Shown here: one piece after another, positions 1-7,223 of the stretch
How the letters are laid out: every line of letters starts with the position of its first letter
How positions within the stretch are numbered: the stretch's first letter is position 1
Source: an uncultured Pseudokineococcus sp.
GTDB lineage: Bacteria > Actinomycetota > Actinomycetes > Actinomycetales > Quadrisphaeraceae
NCBI RefSeq assembly: GCF_947499845.1
Contig: NZ_CANMPM010000021.1
Location: 1-42,297 of the forward strand
DNA: 42,297 bases
Direction of reading: 5' to 3'
Notes under the pieces: model-generated
What the model was told of the DNA's origin: nothing
Seen by the model: only the letters and a program-made list of their open reading frames with translations
Database searches by the model: none
Position numbers and translations under genes: made by a program

Positions 1-1
1 T

Positions 2-600
2 GAGGACCTCGACCCTCACCCACCTTCAGCCCACGACCGGCGTGTCGTCACCGCCCCCACCGCAGGTATGAAGAGCCCGATTACCCCGAGCCTCCGCGAG
101 CCCGTCACCGCGGTCCGCCCTACCGCGTTGCGTGGGTGCGTCATCAACGTCTTCGTCGGCGCTGTCGAGCTGTCCGACCGGTGCGCCACGGTGCAGTCGG
201 TCAACGTCAGCTACCGCGTCAGCCTCGACCGCCACGAGCGACTGGGCAACGCCCAGATCGTCAATCAGCACTTCGACGCCCAGCCCCGCGATTAGCACGA
301 GCTCCACGAGAAGGTGCCCGCATCTCCAAAGTCGCCACCGGCCGAGGTCGTCGGCCCGCTGACCAGCCAGCAAATCGACATGGAGACTGTCCTGCCATTC
401 CCGGACGACGGCGAGATCTTCAAGACGCTGTACATCCCCGATGCTCGCTCCACGTTACCCGGCTACTCGGGCCACGTGCAGACCAAGACAACGGTCACGC
501 TGATCTTCGAGTCCGACGAGGGCACCCTGGTCTCGTCTACAAGGGTGAGCGTCCTGCGGACACCGCGCTGGTCGCGCCGGCCCCCACGCCGACCCCCTGA
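2..600 (+). pseudogene. Decayed gene of unknown function
   Basis: One frame is open from the window edge to an in-frame TAG at 293-295. It then continues in the same frame with protein-like sequence (VLPFPDDGEIF, YIPDARSTLPGYSG, VTLIFESDEGTLV) to about 535. The coherent ending LVYKGERPADTALVAPAPTPTP then stop lies in the next frame. A short insertion near 533-538 would join the two. The product would be about 190-200 residues. I do not recognise the family. One nonsense codon plus one frameshift indicates a pseudogene, although assembly error is possible. The 5' end may lie outside the window; ATG at 68 is the first in-frame start. Confidence 0.45.
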
Positions 601-666
601 CGCGCTGAATGGTGCTTATGAGCCCAGTCGAAGACGCCGGTTCACCACGGTGTTCTCGACGGGGCT

Positions 667-1149
667 CTACCCTTTTCCAAACCGATCGCCTGTGCGAGAA
701 CTGCGCATCGGCGCGAAGACCTCCGCAAGGACAGATGTGATCGGCACGCGCATCGGCCCAAGGACGTCGTCGGCCAGATGAACAATGCTGAGATGCAGTG
801 CTCCCGTCAGCCTGTCGCCATCAGGGGTGCGTTCGATGTCGTTGTAGGCGCTGGCAGTCGCATCCACTGCGTTGAGATCTTCCGTGGATTCCACTAGCAG
901 GTAGGCCTCATCTAGGGCCCGTCGGAAGTCGCGCAGGGTGAGACGGATCTCTTTCGCTCGCTCCTCACTGTCCGGCAGCTCTCGCGCTCCGTCCAGGTCG
1001 TCGCTGGCTCGATACAACCGCCTGAGTACTCCTCGCCAGGCCTGCTTGCGCGCCTCCACTCGGCGACTTCGCTCGGACAGGCGGGTGGTCACGAGGACGA
1101 GCGCGCCACCGGCGAGCGTGGTCAGCAGCGGGGACGAGAGCAGCTCCAT
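667..1149 (-). CDS. Hypothetical single-pass membrane protein
   Basis: A 160-residue product that I do not recognise. Residues about 3-24 are hydrophobic (SSPLLTTLAGGALVLVTTRL) and look like an N-terminal membrane anchor. A basic, helical cytoplasmic part follows (RSRRVEARKQAWRGVLRRLY, then acidic-basic heptads to about residue 90). The start is uncertain: the frame stays open to a GTG at 1341, which would add 64 less convincing residues, and neither start has a clear ribosome-binding site. The gene is intact but sits between two decayed genes, so it may belong to the same accessory DNA. Confidence 0.45.
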   Translation of the reverse strand: MELLSSPLLTTLAGGALVLVTTRLSERSRRVEARKQAWRGVLRRLYRASDDLDGARELPDSEERAKEIRLTLRDFRRALDEAYLLVESTEDLNAVDATASAYNDIERTPDGDRLTGALHLSIVHLADDVLGPMRVPITSVLAEVFAPMRSSRTGDRFGKG

Positions 1150-1369
1150 GCTGCGGGAGTGTGCCGCATTGAAGTCTCGGAGGCGTGGGGAAGAGCGTTG
1201 CCCTTCCAGGAGGGCCTCGTCGAGGCAGAGACTGAACAGGAACTGGTCACGACGGGAGGGCCACAAGTATGCGCTACTGACGGCGGCGGGTAGCATATCT
1301 ATTCGCCTAGGGACTGAGGTGGCCCCGCCGGGCGGCTCCACTTTATGAATTCAGGCCCTCAACCCTACG

Positions 1370-2002
1370 AGTGCGTCGGTGACGCCGCGGTCGCCCGCTC
1401 CCGCTTATTTGCGGCCGTGAAGGCTGCCGGTAACGAGCGCGCCTCAGGGTCCAGGTCCGCCTTCTCGAGCGCGGCCGCGCTCGCATGGTCGACGACCTCG
1501 CCGACGTCAACGCCGAAGGGCGCACCACCGAGCTCGCTTTCCAAGGTCCAGGACGACCCCGACTGCCGCGACCAGATGGAGATCATGCGTATAGCGGACT
1601 TCGACAAGTCGGCCAAGTCGCCGTCCGCTGAAGAAACTGCACCGATCGCGAAGGTTCGCGACAACTTCTTCACCGAGCGTGGTGAGCACATCCCCACCGA
1701 GGAGGGCTGGCAGGTCACCTCGCTCGAGCGCCTTGAGGACGAAGAGGTGATCGACGAGTAGGTCCACGCGTGGATGGACCGCCCCGCCGCTGACACCGAC
1801 ACGGCGAAGTAGGGGCTCACCGAGATGTGGTACGTGACGCGACTGTAAGACGCGATGGTCGTCAAAGGTGATGTCGACCATTACCGGTACGTCACCGGTG
1901 ACATCCGCCTGTTCGAGTCGAAGAACGACGCCCGCAACGCACCTGATCTTTGGCGACGATGCTGCGGAACGCCACGAACGCCCTCACCCTAGGCGCACGT
2001 GA
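1370..2002 (+). pseudogene. Heavily decayed gene of unknown function
   Basis: Protein-like sequence can be followed across three frames. It runs VGDAAVARSRLFAAVKAAGN, then ERGRARMVDDLADVNAEG after a shift near 1465, then CRDQMEIMRIADFDKSAKSP and RDNFFTERGEHIPTEEGW in the first frame. It next passes stops at 1759 (TAG), 1810 (TAG) and 1846 (TAA), with MWYVTRL, DHYRYVTGDIRLFESKN between and after them. It ends in a third frame with HLIFGDDAAERHERPHPRRT then TGA. Several independent lesions in otherwise coherent sequence mean true decay rather than one sequencing error. The family is not recognised; the style suggests phage or plasmid cargo. Confidence 0.5.
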
Positions 2003-2240
2003 CCCAAAAAGCCCGGGCAGTCAGGGCAACGCTTTCTACATCGGCGGCGACCCCCGACGCAGTCCTGGTCCTGACCACAGCTACTGCGCGCGCACTCACC
2101 ATTTCAGGGTGACTGAAGCTCCCCCCGACAGTCAGCCACCTGAGTACATCTGACTGAATGCCGCCGGCCGCGGCCCGGCGACCGACGCTGAGGTCGTCTC
2201 CGTCGGACGAATCCGAGGGACCGGACGGCGCCGCGCCGGA

Positions 2241-2546
2241 CGTCTAAGCCCCGCTTCTGGACATTGTGACGTCCCTGGAGCGCGGTAAGTCGACCGGCTC
2301 CGTCGAAGTGCACGAGTTCCTGCTGTGCCTCGCCGCGCCGCAGCTGCCGACGGGCCAGGCGCGGCTGCTCCTGCACGCCGAAACACCGACGCGGCGGTCG
2401 TCATCGCCTACCGGTCGAGCAGCGGCCGGATCACCACGCGCGCCTTGAGCCAGGTGGTGATCCGCGGCCGGACGATGGTCGCCCGGTGCCACCCGCGCGA
2501 CGACGAGAGCGCCCTCTCCCTCGAGAAGGCGTCGAGGTGCAGCTAG
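2241..2546 (+). pseudogene. WYL-like C-terminal fragment (helicase-associated type)
   Basis: The frame ending at TAG 2544-2546 encodes AAVVIAYRSSSGRITTRALS, then VIRGRTMVARCHPRDDESAL and SLEKA. This follows the pattern of the WYL-like C-terminal domain in actinobacterial XPB/Ssl2-type helicase proteins: V-x-I-x-Y, then S-x-G, then a strand ending in a charged turn, then a final basic helix. The preceding 80 nt read best in a neighbouring frame (LDIVTSLERGKSTGSVEVHE), so a frameshift near 2380 is likely. No start codon or upstream domain is present. The family call rests on pattern memory and is tentative. Confidence 0.3.
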
Positions 2547-2575
2547 CCGGCGTCCGAGGCCGGTCCTCCCTCACC

Positions 2576-2598
2576 GAGTCCGACGTCACGTCGCGAGT
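2576..2598 (+). repeat. Partial copy (D) of the 19-bp-period intergenic repeat
   Basis: GAGTCCGACGTC at 2576-2587 is identical to the forward 12-mer of the complete elements at 13.3, 17.6 and 18.7 kb. Nineteen bases on, at 2595, a second copy begins as GAGT. The match stops there and gamma-glutamyltranspeptidase coding sequence takes over. The reverse-complement half is absent. The element is therefore interrupted exactly at the join between decayed DNA and the ggt remnant. Confidence 0.6.
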
Positions 2599-2874
2599 TG
2601 CACGCCCCAGCAGGCGATCGACGCGCCGGCGCTACACATGACGTCGATGGCCGGCTCGTTCTGGCCGCGGACGTGGACGCCAGGCGGCGCCGTCGTCGAG
2701 GACCGGCTCGGCGAGGAGGTCATCGGCTCGCTCGAGCGGCGCGGCCACGTGGTCACCCGAGCCGGCGACTGGTCGCTCGAGCGGCTGTCCGTCGTCATGC
2801 GCGACCCGGCGACGGGTCTGCTGCAGGCCGCGGCCAACCCCCGCGGCGACCAGGGCTACGCGGTGGGGCGGTGA
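2599..2874 (+). pseudogene. ggt: Gamma-glutamyltranspeptidase, C-terminal remnant
   Basis: The 91 or so codons before the TGA read as the end of a gamma-glutamyltranspeptidase small subunit: PQQAIDAPALH (family pattern NPQQAIDAP), then RLGEEVIGSLERRGH, then a GDWSLERLSVVMRDPATGLL stretch and AAANPRGDQGYAVG. The catalytic threonine and all of the large subunit are missing, so the remnant cannot be active. Similarity begins sharply at about 2599, immediately after a truncated repeat. The TGA overlaps the GTG of the downstream ABC ATPase (GTGA), an arrangement expected of an original peptide-uptake operon whose upstream genes have been lost. Confidence 0.75.
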
Positions 2875-4703
2875 GCGGGGTGAGCCGTTCGGCGGACGAC
2901 GGGACCGGCGCGACCTTGCGGGGGCGGGCCGCGGAGGGCGCTGGCAGCGCCTTCCGCGCGCTGCGGGCCCGGGTCGCGGGCTCGCGCGACGACGACGGCG
3001 ACGGCGAGGTCGCGGCGGGGGCGGCGCCCGAGAAGGTCTTCGGCCCGCCGCTGCTCGAGGTCCGCGGGCTGACGGTCACCTACCGCACCGGCGAGGCGGA
3101 GGTGCCGGCCGTCGTCGACGTCGACCTCACCGTCCGCGAGGGCGATCGCGTCGCCGTTGTGGGTGAGTCCGGCTCCGGCAAGTCGACGACGGCCGCGGCG
3201 CTCATCGGGCTGCTGCCCGGCAGCGGCCGGGTCGCCAGGGGCACCATCTCCTTCGCCGGCGAGGACGTCACGCACGCCTCGGACGCGCGGCTGCTGCGCC
3301 TGCGCGGGCGCGAGGTCGGCCTCGTGCCGCAAAACCCGATGAGCAACCTCAACCCCGTCATGCGCGTGGGCGCGCAGGTCGAGGAGGTGCTGCGCGCCCA
3401 CGGCCTGGCGACGGGTCGCGCGGCCAGGGAGCGCGCCGTCGAGCTGCCCGGCCTCGCCGGCATCCCGGACGCCGCCCGCCGCGCCCGCCAGTACCCGCAC
3501 GAGTTCTCCGGGGGCATGCGCCAGCGCGTCCTCATCGCCGTCGCCCTGGCCTGCGAGCCGCGGCTGCTCGTGGCGGACGAGCCGACGTCGGCGCTCGACG
3601 TCACCGTGCAGCGGCAGATCCTCGACCACCTCGAGCACCTCACCGAGGCGGCCGGGACGTCGATGCTCCTCGTCACCCACGACCTCGGCCTCGCCGCCGA
3701 CCGCGCCGACACGGTCGTCGTCATGTCGAAGGGGCGCGTGGTCGAGAGCGGACCGGCCGCGCAGCTGCTCACCGACCCGCAGCACGCTTACACGCAGCGG
3801 CTCGTCGCCGCCGCGCCGAGCGTCAGCGCCGCCCGCGCGCAGGTCCGCCGGGCCGCCCGGACGGCCGACCGCGACGCCGGGCCGCGACGGCACGACACCG
3901 CGGACGGCGCCCCGGTGCTCACGGTGGACGACGTGACGAAGACCTACCGGGTCCGCGGCCGCGGCGCCGGCGACGTCACGGCCGTCGACGGCGTCTCCTT
4001 CGCCGTCCCCGCCGGGACGACGACGGCCGTCGTCGGCGAGGCCGGCTCCGGCAAGACGACCCTCGCCCGCATGGCCCTCGGGCTCGAGGCGCCGACGTCG
4101 GGGCGCCTGCTCGTCGGCGACGACGTCGTCGGGGAGGCGACGGGCGCCCGCCGCCGGGCGGTGCGCCGGGCGATGCAGCCGGTCTTCCAGGACCCGTACG
4201 CCTCGCTCGACCCGACGATGAGCATCGAGCGCCTCGTCGACGAGCCGCTGCGCGTCTTCGGCGAGGGCGACCGCGCCTCGCGGCGCCGTCGGGTCGGCGA
4301 GCTGCTCGACCAGGTGTCCCTGCCGCGCGACGCCGCCCAGCGCCGCCCGGCCGAGCTCTCCGGGGGGCAGCGCCAGCGCGTCGCCATCGCCCGCGCGCTA
4401 GCCGTCGAGCCGCGGCTCGTCGTGCTCGACGAGGCGGTCTCGGCGCTCGACGTCCTCGTGCAGGACCAGGTGCTGCAGCTGCTGCACGAGCTGCAGGAGG
4501 ACCTGGGGGTCGCCTACCTGTTCATCACCCACGACCTCGCGGTGGTCCGCCAGGTGGCGCACGCCGTCGTCGTCATGCGGCGCGGGCGGCTAGTCGAGCA
4601 CGGCCCGGTCGACGCCGTCATGAGCGACCCGCAGGAGGAGTACACGCGCGAGCTGCTCGCGGCCATCCCCGGCGCCGATTTCTACGCCGCCCGGGCGGGC
4701 TGA
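2871..4703 (+). CDS. Fused oligopeptide/dipeptide ABC transporter ATPase (DppD-DppF type)
   Basis: A 610-residue cytoplasmic protein with two complete ABC ATPase domains, as in fused DppD/DppF or OppD/OppF subunits. Domain 1 (about 60-300) has Walker A GESGSGKS, signature FSGGMRQRV and Walker B LLVADEPTSALD. Domain 2 (about 345-605) has Walker A GEAGSGKT, signature LSGGQRQRV and LVVLDEAVSALD. Switch histidines are present as VTHDL and ITHDL. The frame is open upstream, but GTG 2871 is chosen because it overlaps the ggt stop as GTGA and upstream codons are shadow sequence. No binding protein or permease is nearby, so the ATPase looks orphaned by the deletion upstream. Confidence 0.9.
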   Translation: MSGVSRSADDGTGATLRGRAAEGAGSAFRALRARVAGSRDDDGDGEVAAGAAPEKVFGPPLLEVRGLTVTYRTGEAEVPAVVDVDLTVREGDRVAVVGESGSGKSTTAAALIGLLPGSGRVARGTISFAGEDVTHASDARLLRLRGREVGLVPQNPMSNLNPVMRVGAQVEEVLRAHGLATGRAARERAVELPGLAGIPDAARRARQYPHEFSGGMRQRVLIAVALACEPRLLVADEPTSALDVTVQRQILDHLEHLTEAAGTSMLLVTHDLGLAADRADTVVVMSKGRVVESGPAAQLLTDPQHAYTQRLVAAAPSVSAARAQVRRAARTADRDAGPRRHDTADGAPVLTVDDVTKTYRVRGRGAGDVTAVDGVSFAVPAGTTTAVVGEAGSGKTTLARMALGLEAPTSGRLLVGDDVVGEATGARRRAVRRAMQPVFQDPYASLDPTMSIERLVDEPLRVFGEGDRASRRRRVGELLDQVSLPRDAAQRRPAELSGGQRQRVAIARALAVEPRLVVLDEAVSALDVLVQDQVLQLLHELQEDLGVAYLFITHDLAVVRQVAHAVVVMRRGRLVEHGPVDAVMSDPQEEYTRELLAAIPGADFYAARAG

Positions 4704-4716
4704 CTCCACCCGGGCG

Positions 4717-5655
4717 TCATCGCCGGTCGCCGGCGGGCACTCCCGCGACCGTCGCGGCCACCGCCTCCGCCCACGGCGTCGCCGTGAGCCCGAACACCTC
4801 GGTCGTCTCGGACCCGTCGAGCGCGAAGTCATGGTCCCACTGGTGGCGGATGGCGACGACCTCGCGCATCTGCCCGCTCGCCAGGCCGATGCCGCGCAGC
4901 ACCGGCCACGGGATGCCGCTGACCTTCGGCGCCGGCGCGCCCATGGCCGCGGCGAGGTCGGTGAGCGCCTGGCGCTGCGAGCGCGGCTCCCCGCTCGGCA
5001 CCATCCACGCCCGGCCCCACGCCCGCTCCTCCGAGCCCAGCCGCACGAGGGCCTCGGCGAGGTCGGGCACGTACGTCCAGCTGTGGAGCGCGTCCGGGTC
5101 GCCGATGACCCACGCCCGGCCGCCCTTGCGCAGCGTCTCGACCTGCCGCGCGAGGTGCGACTGCGCCGCCGGCACCGAGCCGACGAAGTCCGACGCCCGC
5201 ACCTCGACGACGCCCCGCACCCGCTCGGCCTCCTGAGCGGCGAGCGCGTCGTGCCACATGCGAGCCCGCAGAGCGCCCTTGGACTCGGTCGCGGCGAGCG
5301 GCGTCGACGCCGTCATCGGGCCGCTCGGGCGGCCGTAGCCGTAGAGGTTGCCCGTGATCGCCAGGACGGCGTCGTTCTCCTGCGCCGCCTGCAGCAGCGC
5401 CGCCGCGATCGGCGGCCACTCGGCCGCCCACCGCGTGTAGTCCTTGGGGTTCACGGCGTTGTAGACGACGTCCGCCCCCTGCGCCGCGGCGGCCAGCGCC
5501 GCACCGTCCGCGGCGTCGACGGCGACGTGCCGCACCTGCTCGCTCGACGGGCCGCCGCTGCGCGAGACCACGACGACGTCGTGCCCCTCCCGCACCAGCA
5601 CCCGCGCGACCGCGGACCCGACCGGCCCCTTGCCCACCACCACGTAACGTCCCAC
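4717..5655 (-). CDS. NAD(P)-dependent epimerase/dehydratase-like protein
   Basis: A 312-residue extended/atypical short-chain dehydrogenase. The N-terminus RYVVVGKGPVGSAVARVL carries the glycine-rich nucleotide-binding turn. Later segments NAVNPKDYTRWAAEWPPIA and ITGNLYGYGRP match NAD(P)-binding epimerase-like proteins. No clear YxxxK catalytic pair is visible, so the reaction is unknown. The start is GTG 5655, preceded by GGAGG with 5 nt spacing; an upstream in-frame GTG at 5685 lies inside the operator. It is divergent from the TetR regulator and is probably its target, since three operator-like repeats fill the shared promoter. Confidence 0.8.
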   Translation of the reverse strand: MGRYVVVGKGPVGSAVARVLVREGHDVVVVSRSGGPSSEQVRHVAVDAADGAALAAAAQGADVVYNAVNPKDYTRWAAEWPPIAAALLQAAQENDAVLAITGNLYGYGRPSGPMTASTPLAATESKGALRARMWHDALAAQEAERVRGVVEVRASDFVGSVPAAQSHLARQVETLRKGGRAWVIGDPDALHSWTYVPDLAEALVRLGSEERAWGRAWMVPSGEPRSQRQALTDLAAAMGAPAPKVSGIPWPVLRGIGLASGQMREVVAIRHQWDHDFALDGSETTEVFGLTATPWAEAVAATVAGVPAGDRR

Positions 5656-5670
5656 GACGACCTCCTCGAC

Positions 5671-5736
5671 GAGTGCACTGCTCACTGACGAGAGCAGTGC
5701 ACTCCCAAGCGGTCAACATGTCAAGAGCAGTGCTCT
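5671..5736. promoter_or_regulatory. Three TetR-type operator copies in divergent promoter
   Basis: GAGTGCACTGCTC (5671-5683) and GAGCAGTGCACTC (5692-5704) form a perfect 13-bp inverted repeat with an 8-nt spacer. A third copy, AGAGCA-G-TGCTCT (5724-5736), is a palindrome with one central base. All share the core AGCAGTGC. They lie between the divergent SDR-like gene and the TetR gene. The third copy lies about 17 bp upstream of the TetR -10 box, so repression of both genes is expected (inference). Confidence 0.75.
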
Positions 5737-5752
5737 CGTCTGCGAGCGGCGC

Positions 5753-5758
5753 TACGGT
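5753..5758 (+). promoter_or_regulatory. -10 box of leaderless tetR transcript
   Basis: TACGGT lies 6 nt upstream of the GTG at 5765. Transcription would start at or next to the start codon, so the mRNA is probably leaderless, which is common in actinobacteria. No ribosome-binding site precedes the GTG. Confidence 0.5.
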
Positions 5759-5764
5759 GGCGGG

Positions 5765-6454
5765 GTGGTGCAGACGGCGAGGGAGCGCGCCCGCGAGGCG
5801 CTGACGGCAGACATCGTCGAGACGGCGCGGGGGCAGCTCGCCGAAGTGGGCGCGGCGGCGCTGTCGCTTCGGGCGGTCGCGCGCGAGCTCGGTCTGGCGT
5901 CGTCGGCGGTCTACCGCTACGTCCCGAGCCGCGACGACCTGCTCACGCGGCTGCTCGTCGCCGGCTACGAGTCCCTTGGCGCCGCCGCCGAGGACGCCGA
6001 CGACCCGGGCCTCGCCCCGCGCGACCGGTGGGTCGCCGTCAGCCGCGGCGTCCGCGCGTGGGCGCTGGCGCACCCGCACGAGTGGGGGCTGCTCTACGGC
6101 TCCCCCGTGCCGGGGTACGCGGCGCCGCAGGACACCGTTGTCGCGGCGATGCGCTCGGCGGCCGTCTTCGGGCGGGTGCTCGGCGACGCGGCGTACTCCG
6201 GCGGGCTGGCAGGGCGGGCCCCGAACGCCGACCGCACCGCTCTCGTCGGCCCCGACGTCACGCCCGTGCTCGGCGGCGAGCACCCCGCGCTCGACGACGA
6301 CGTTCGCGCCCGCGCCGTCCTGGCCTGGAGCTCGACCCTCGGGCTCGTGAGCGCCGAGCTGTTCGGCCACCTCGTCGGCGTCACCACCGACCAGGAGGCG
6401 TTCTTCACCGAGCAGGTGGGACGGCTGGCGGACCTCGTGGGCTTGGCTGGTTGA
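5765..6454 (+). CDS. TetR/AcrR family transcriptional regulator
   Basis: A 229-residue repressor. The N-terminal helix-turn-helix is at about 15-60, with LRAVARELGLASSAVYRYVP as recognition region, typical of TetR. The C-terminal ligand domain contains RDRWVAVSRGVRAWALAHPH and EWGLLYGSPVPGY, the pattern of the WHG-type TetR C-terminal domain. The start is GTG 5765 (GTG 5768 is an alternative) with a -10 box just upstream, so translation is probably leaderless. It probably represses itself and the divergent SDR-like gene through the AGCAGTGC operators. The ligand is unknown. Confidence 0.92.
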   Translation: MVQTARERAREALTADIVETARGQLAEVGAAALSLRAVARELGLASSAVYRYVPSRDDLLTRLLVAGYESLGAAAEDADDPGLAPRDRWVAVSRGVRAWALAHPHEWGLLYGSPVPGYAAPQDTVVAAMRSAAVFGRVLGDAAYSGGLAGRAPNADRTALVGPDVTPVLGGEHPALDDDVRARAVLAWSSTLGLVSAELFGHLVGVTTDQEAFFTEQVGRLADLVGLAG

Positions 6455-6508
6455 CGCGTGCCCCGTGAGCCGTCAACGCGAGCACCACGTGGGGGGCAGA
6501 CTCGTCCC

Positions 6509-6766
6509 GTGACGACGGTCTCGTCCCGGCACCTCAGCGAGCACACAGCAGAGGTGCTGCGCCAGGTCGCCGAGGGCACGCCCGTCACCATCACCGTCAA
6601 TGGGTCGCCGGTCGCGGAGATCAGCCCCGTGCGCACCGGACGCCGCCGGTTTCTCTCCCGCGCCGACCTCGTCGAGCTCCTGGGTCGCCACCAGGCCGAC
6701 CCCGGGCTGCGCGCGGACCTCGACGCCCTCGCCGGCGAGACCACCGACGACCTCGACCCGCTGTGA
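6509..6766 (+). CDS. Phd/YefM-type antitoxin (VapB partner)
   Basis: An 85-residue antitoxin. Residues 3-40 (VSSRHLSEHTAEVLRQVAEG then PVTITVNGSPVAEISPV) form the Phd/YefM fold that binds the operator DNA. The acidic C-terminal tail (LDALAGETTDDLDPL) is where such antitoxins wrap the toxin. GTG 6509 is preferred because domain homology starts there; an in-frame start at 6458 would add 17 low-complexity residues. Its TGA overlaps the GTG of vapC, giving a translationally coupled pair. Confidence 0.85.
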   Translation: MTTVSSRHLSEHTAEVLRQVAEGTPVTITVNGSPVAEISPVRTGRRRFLSRADLVELLGRHQADPGLRADLDALAGETTDDLDPL

Positions 6767-7164
6767 CGTCGCGTCCGGCGCTGCTCGACACCAGCGTCCT
6801 CATCGCCCGGGAGACCGGCCGACCGCTCGACGACGCGGCGCTGCCCGCGGAGACGGCCGTCTCGGTCATCACCCTGGCCGAGCTGCACGCCGGCGTCCTC
6901 GCGGCTCGCGACACCGAGACGCGGTCGCGTCGGCTCGTGACGCTCGAGGCCGTGTCCGTCGTCGAGCCGCTCCCGGTGACCGCCGAGGTGGCCCGCCACT
7001 GGGCGCGCCTGCGCGTCGGTCTGGCCGAGACGGGACGGCGCGCGAAGGTGAACGACCTGTGGATCGCCGCCGTGGCCGCCGCCAACGGCATGGACGTCGT
7101 CACGCAGGACGACGACTTCGACCCGATCGAGGAAGTCGGCGGGCCCCGGGTCGTCCGCGTATGA
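6763..7164 (+). CDS. vapC: VapC-type PIN-domain ribonuclease toxin
   Basis: A 133-residue PIN-domain toxin. Acidic active-site positions are visible: D in LLDTSVLIAR (about 9), E in LAELHAGVL (about 41), D in KVNDLWIAA (about 98), and DDDFD near the end. Such enzymes cut tRNA or rRNA when the antitoxin is lost; the actual target here is unknown. The start is GTG overlapping the antitoxin stop. All metal-binding residues look intact, so the pair should be functional. It lies 59 bp upstream of jetA. Confidence 0.9.
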   Translation: MTSRPALLDTSVLIARETGRPLDDAALPAETAVSVITLAELHAGVLAARDTETRSRRLVTLEAVSVVEPLPVTAEVARHWARLRVGLAETGRRAKVNDLWIAAVAAANGMDVVTQDDDFDPIEEVGGPRVVRV

Positions 7165-7165
7165 C

Positions 7166-7190
7166 GAGGGCGTCCGATGTCGGACCCCTC
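7166..7190 (+). terminator. Hairpin after vapC
   Basis: GAGGG-C-GTCCGA pairs with TCGGAC-C-CCCTC around a TG centre: 11 paired bases with one mismatch. It begins 2 nt after the vapC stop and separates the TA pair from jetA. There is no U-tract, so it could be a weak terminator or simply an mRNA-stabilising hairpin. Confidence 0.4.
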
Positions 7191-7223
7191 GCCTACGGTG
7201 CGGGACGTCGGGAAGGGGGAGGC

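Noticed and set aside
2598-2870. Long upstream extension of the ABC ATPase frame
   Set aside because: That stretch is the ggt remnant in another frame; the ATPase homology and GTGA coupling place its start at 2871.
7166-7190. Hairpin after vapC as another copy of the 19-bp element
   Set aside because: It contains GTCCGA/TCGGAC but not the full 12-mer, has no second unit at 19 bp and no inverted partner beyond the hairpin itself.
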